From Perlabentimonas gracilis (GTDB lineage Bacteria > Bacteroidota > Bacteroidia > Bacteroidales > Tenuifilaceae): a stretch of DNA of 64,000 nucleotides. The stretch is from positions 1 to 64,000 of the forward strand of contig NZ_JAANIG010000010.1 of assembly GCF_011174675.1 (NCBI RefSeq). The letters run 5' to 3'. The position numbers were made by a program, and so were the translations under genes. Shown one piece after another: positions 62,742 to 64,000 of the stretch. Position 1 is the first letter of the stretch. Every line of letters begins with the position of its first letter. The notes under the pieces were generated by a model. It saw nothing but the letters and a program-made list of their open reading frames with translations, had not been told where the DNA came from and did no database searches.

Positions 62742-63131
62742 ATGGCAAAGAAAACAGGATCAGCTAAGAAAAGAATTGTTAAGGTTGAAGCAGTAGGACA
62801 GGCACACGTTCACTCCTCGTTCAACAATATCATTGTTACCCTTACCAACAGCACGGGACAAGTTATTTCTTGGTCATCGGCTGGTAAAATGGGATTTAGG
62901 GGTTCTAAAAAGAACACCCCTTACGCAGCGCAAACCGCAGCTGGCGATTGCGCCAAAGTGGCTTACGATTTAGGACTTCGCAAGGTGAAGGTGTACGTTA
63001 AAGGACCTGGCTCAGGCCGTGAGTCTGCTATTCGTACCATTCACTCCGCTGGAATTGAGGTAACTGAAATAGTTGATGTTACTCCACTACCACATAACGG
63101 TTGTCGTCCTCCCAAAAGGCGCAGAGTATAA
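62742..63131 (+). CDS. rpsK: ribosomal protein S11
   Basis: 129 residues; platform protein by the Shine-Dalgarno groove. [37 protein letters not shown] and [16 protein letters not shown] end are diagnostic. Confidence 0.98.
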   Translation: MAKKTGSAKKRIVKVEAVGQAHVHSSFNNIIVTLTNSTGQVISWSSAGKMGFRGSKKNTPYAAQTAAGDCAKVAYDLGLRKVKVYVKGPGSGRESAIRTIHSAGIEVTEIVDVTPLPHNGCRPPKRRRV

Positions 63132-63171
63132 TAATTTTGGTAGTAATATAGAATTTTAAAACTATTGAGGA

Positions 63172-63780
63172 ATGGCAAGATATACTGGACCAACCACTAA
63201 GATTGCAAGAAAATTTGGGGAACCCATTTTTGGGCCAGATAAAGTTCTTGAAAAGAAGAACTACCCCCCTGGAATGCATGGCATCAACAAGAAACGTAAG
63301 AAAGTATCCGAATACGGCGTTCAGCTTCAAGAAAAGCAAAAAGCTAAATTCACCTACGGTGTGCTAGAGAAGCAATTTGCCAACACCTTCAAAAAGGCAT
63401 CGAATATGCCTGGTGTAACTGGTGAAATTCTCCTTCAGCTACTTGAGTCTAGGCTCGATAATGTGGTGTACCGTTTAGGAATCGCCCCAACCCGTGCAGG
63501 AGCTCGTCAGCTAGTTTCGCATAGGCACATCACAGTGAATGGCAAGGTGGTTAACATCCCCTCGTACTCTCTTAAGCCTGGCGATTTAGTTGGTGTTCGT
63601 GAGAAATCAAAATCACTCGAAGTAGTAACAGAATCGTTAACTACCAACCGTTCATCAAAGTACTCATGGCTTGAGTGGGATGGTGATCAGCTCGTTGGTA
63701 AATTTATGAGCAATCCCGAGCGTTCGGATATTCCTGAGAATATTAAGGAACAGCTAATTGTTGAACTATACTCCAAGTAA
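63172..63780 (+). CDS. rpsD: ribosomal protein S4 (zinc-free form)
   Basis: 202 residues; body-domain primary binder and fidelity protein. [19 protein letters not shown] start has no Cys, so no N-terminal zinc knuckle. The S4 domain [33 protein letters not shown] is clear in part. Confidence 0.98.
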   Translation: MARYTGPTTKIARKFGEPIFGPDKVLEKKNYPPGMHGINKKRKKVSEYGVQLQEKQKAKFTYGVLEKQFANTFKKASNMPGVTGEILLQLLESRLDNVVYRLGIAPTRAGARQLVSHRHITVNGKVVNIPSYSLKPGDLVGVREKSKSLEVVTESLTTNRSSKYSWLEWDGDQLVGKFMSNPERSDIPENIKEQLIVELYSK

Positions 63781-63792
63781 AAACTAAACCGA

Positions 63793-64000
63793 ATGGCAAT
63801 TCTGGCATTTCAAAAACCCGATAAGGTAATTATGCTTGAATCTACCGATACTCTAGGTAGGTTTGAGTTTCGTCCTCTAGAGCCAGGCTATGGAATAACT
63901 GTAGGGAATTCCCTTAGACGAATACTTCTTTCGTCACTCGAGGGATTCGCCATCACATCCATCAAGATTTCTGGTGTAGACCACGAGTTTTCCGTTATAC
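63793..64000 (+). CDS. rpoA: RNA polymerase alpha subunit, N-terminal part
   Basis: The start (ATG 63793) and the first 69 residues are in the window: [12 protein letters not shown], then [30 protein letters not shown] in part, the dimerisation region. It is cut by the right edge; rplQ is expected next. Confidence 0.97.
   Translation, partial: MAILAFQKPDKVIMLESTDTLGRFEFRPLEPGYGITVGNSLRRILLSSLEGFAITSIKISGVDHEFSVI

Overview
The window looks like a chromosomal core segment of a Bacteroidota species, probably Bacteroidales or Marinilabiliales-like and living at least partly without oxygen. Evidence: -7 promoter elements of the TAnnTTTG type before many genes, very few Shine-Dalgarno sequences, a TonB receptor with a carboxypeptidase-like N-terminal domain, a protein with a gliding/type IX C-terminal domain, a ribosomal operon running straight from rpsL-rpsG-fusA into the S10 genes without tuf, an oxygen-sensitive class III ribonucleotide reductase (nrdD/nrdG) and a Dms-type molybdoenzyme. 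I cannot name the species.

Layout. 1-107: start of a probable transposase cut by the window edge. 437-3267: nrdG and nrdD on the minus strand, preceded by a cobalamin riboswitch at 3384-3558. 3728-8381: a plus-strand metal cluster of a Fur-family repressor, a His/Cys-rich small membrane protein, a TonB receptor and two His-rich lipoproteins. 8382-9053: gene-poor, with one strong inverted repeat. 9054-12996: dmsCBA-like respiratory oxidoreductase, then a polytopic membrane protein and a small lipoprotein. 15206-19502: psd, cdsA, DUF2007, ftsH and rsfS (minus), divergent from birA. 20471-28027: SRPBCC protein, pyrE and a Nudix gene sharing overlapping starts, a thioredoxin-fold lipoprotein-like protein, coaD, lon and a GlmU-like transferase. 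28166-35009: rpmE2, a BI-1 protein, two small unknowns, an AlkD-like protein, tRNA-His, a sigma-54-type response regulator without DNA-binding domain, and a UvrD/PcrA helicase. 35038-41578: Cys-rich lipoprotein, DsbA-like protein, AsmA protein, TlpA protein, type IX cargo. 41704-47002: acyl-CoA synthetase, cyclophilin, cytidylate-kinase-like protein and an EF-G paralogue. 47520-64000: one long ribosomal operon from rpsL to rpoA (cut by the window end), including fusA, secY, map and infA.

How it fits together. Most of the window is housekeeping: nucleotide, lipid, CoA and biotin metabolism, proteolysis and translation. Three parts have more regulatory or system-level content. The B12 riboswitch should shut down nrdDG when B12 is available, which implies a B12-dependent ribonucleotide reductase elsewhere. 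The Fur/TonB/DUF4625 cluster looks like a zinc-type metal uptake locus. The divergent pair fusA2 / rpsL-rpsG-fusA sets an EF-G paralogue that has lost the catalytic histidine of its GTPase site next to the main EF-G, with separate promoters and a palindrome in the fusA2 leader. I did not find a clearly new defence or mobile system; no CRISPR array, complete insertion sequence or phage genes are visible.
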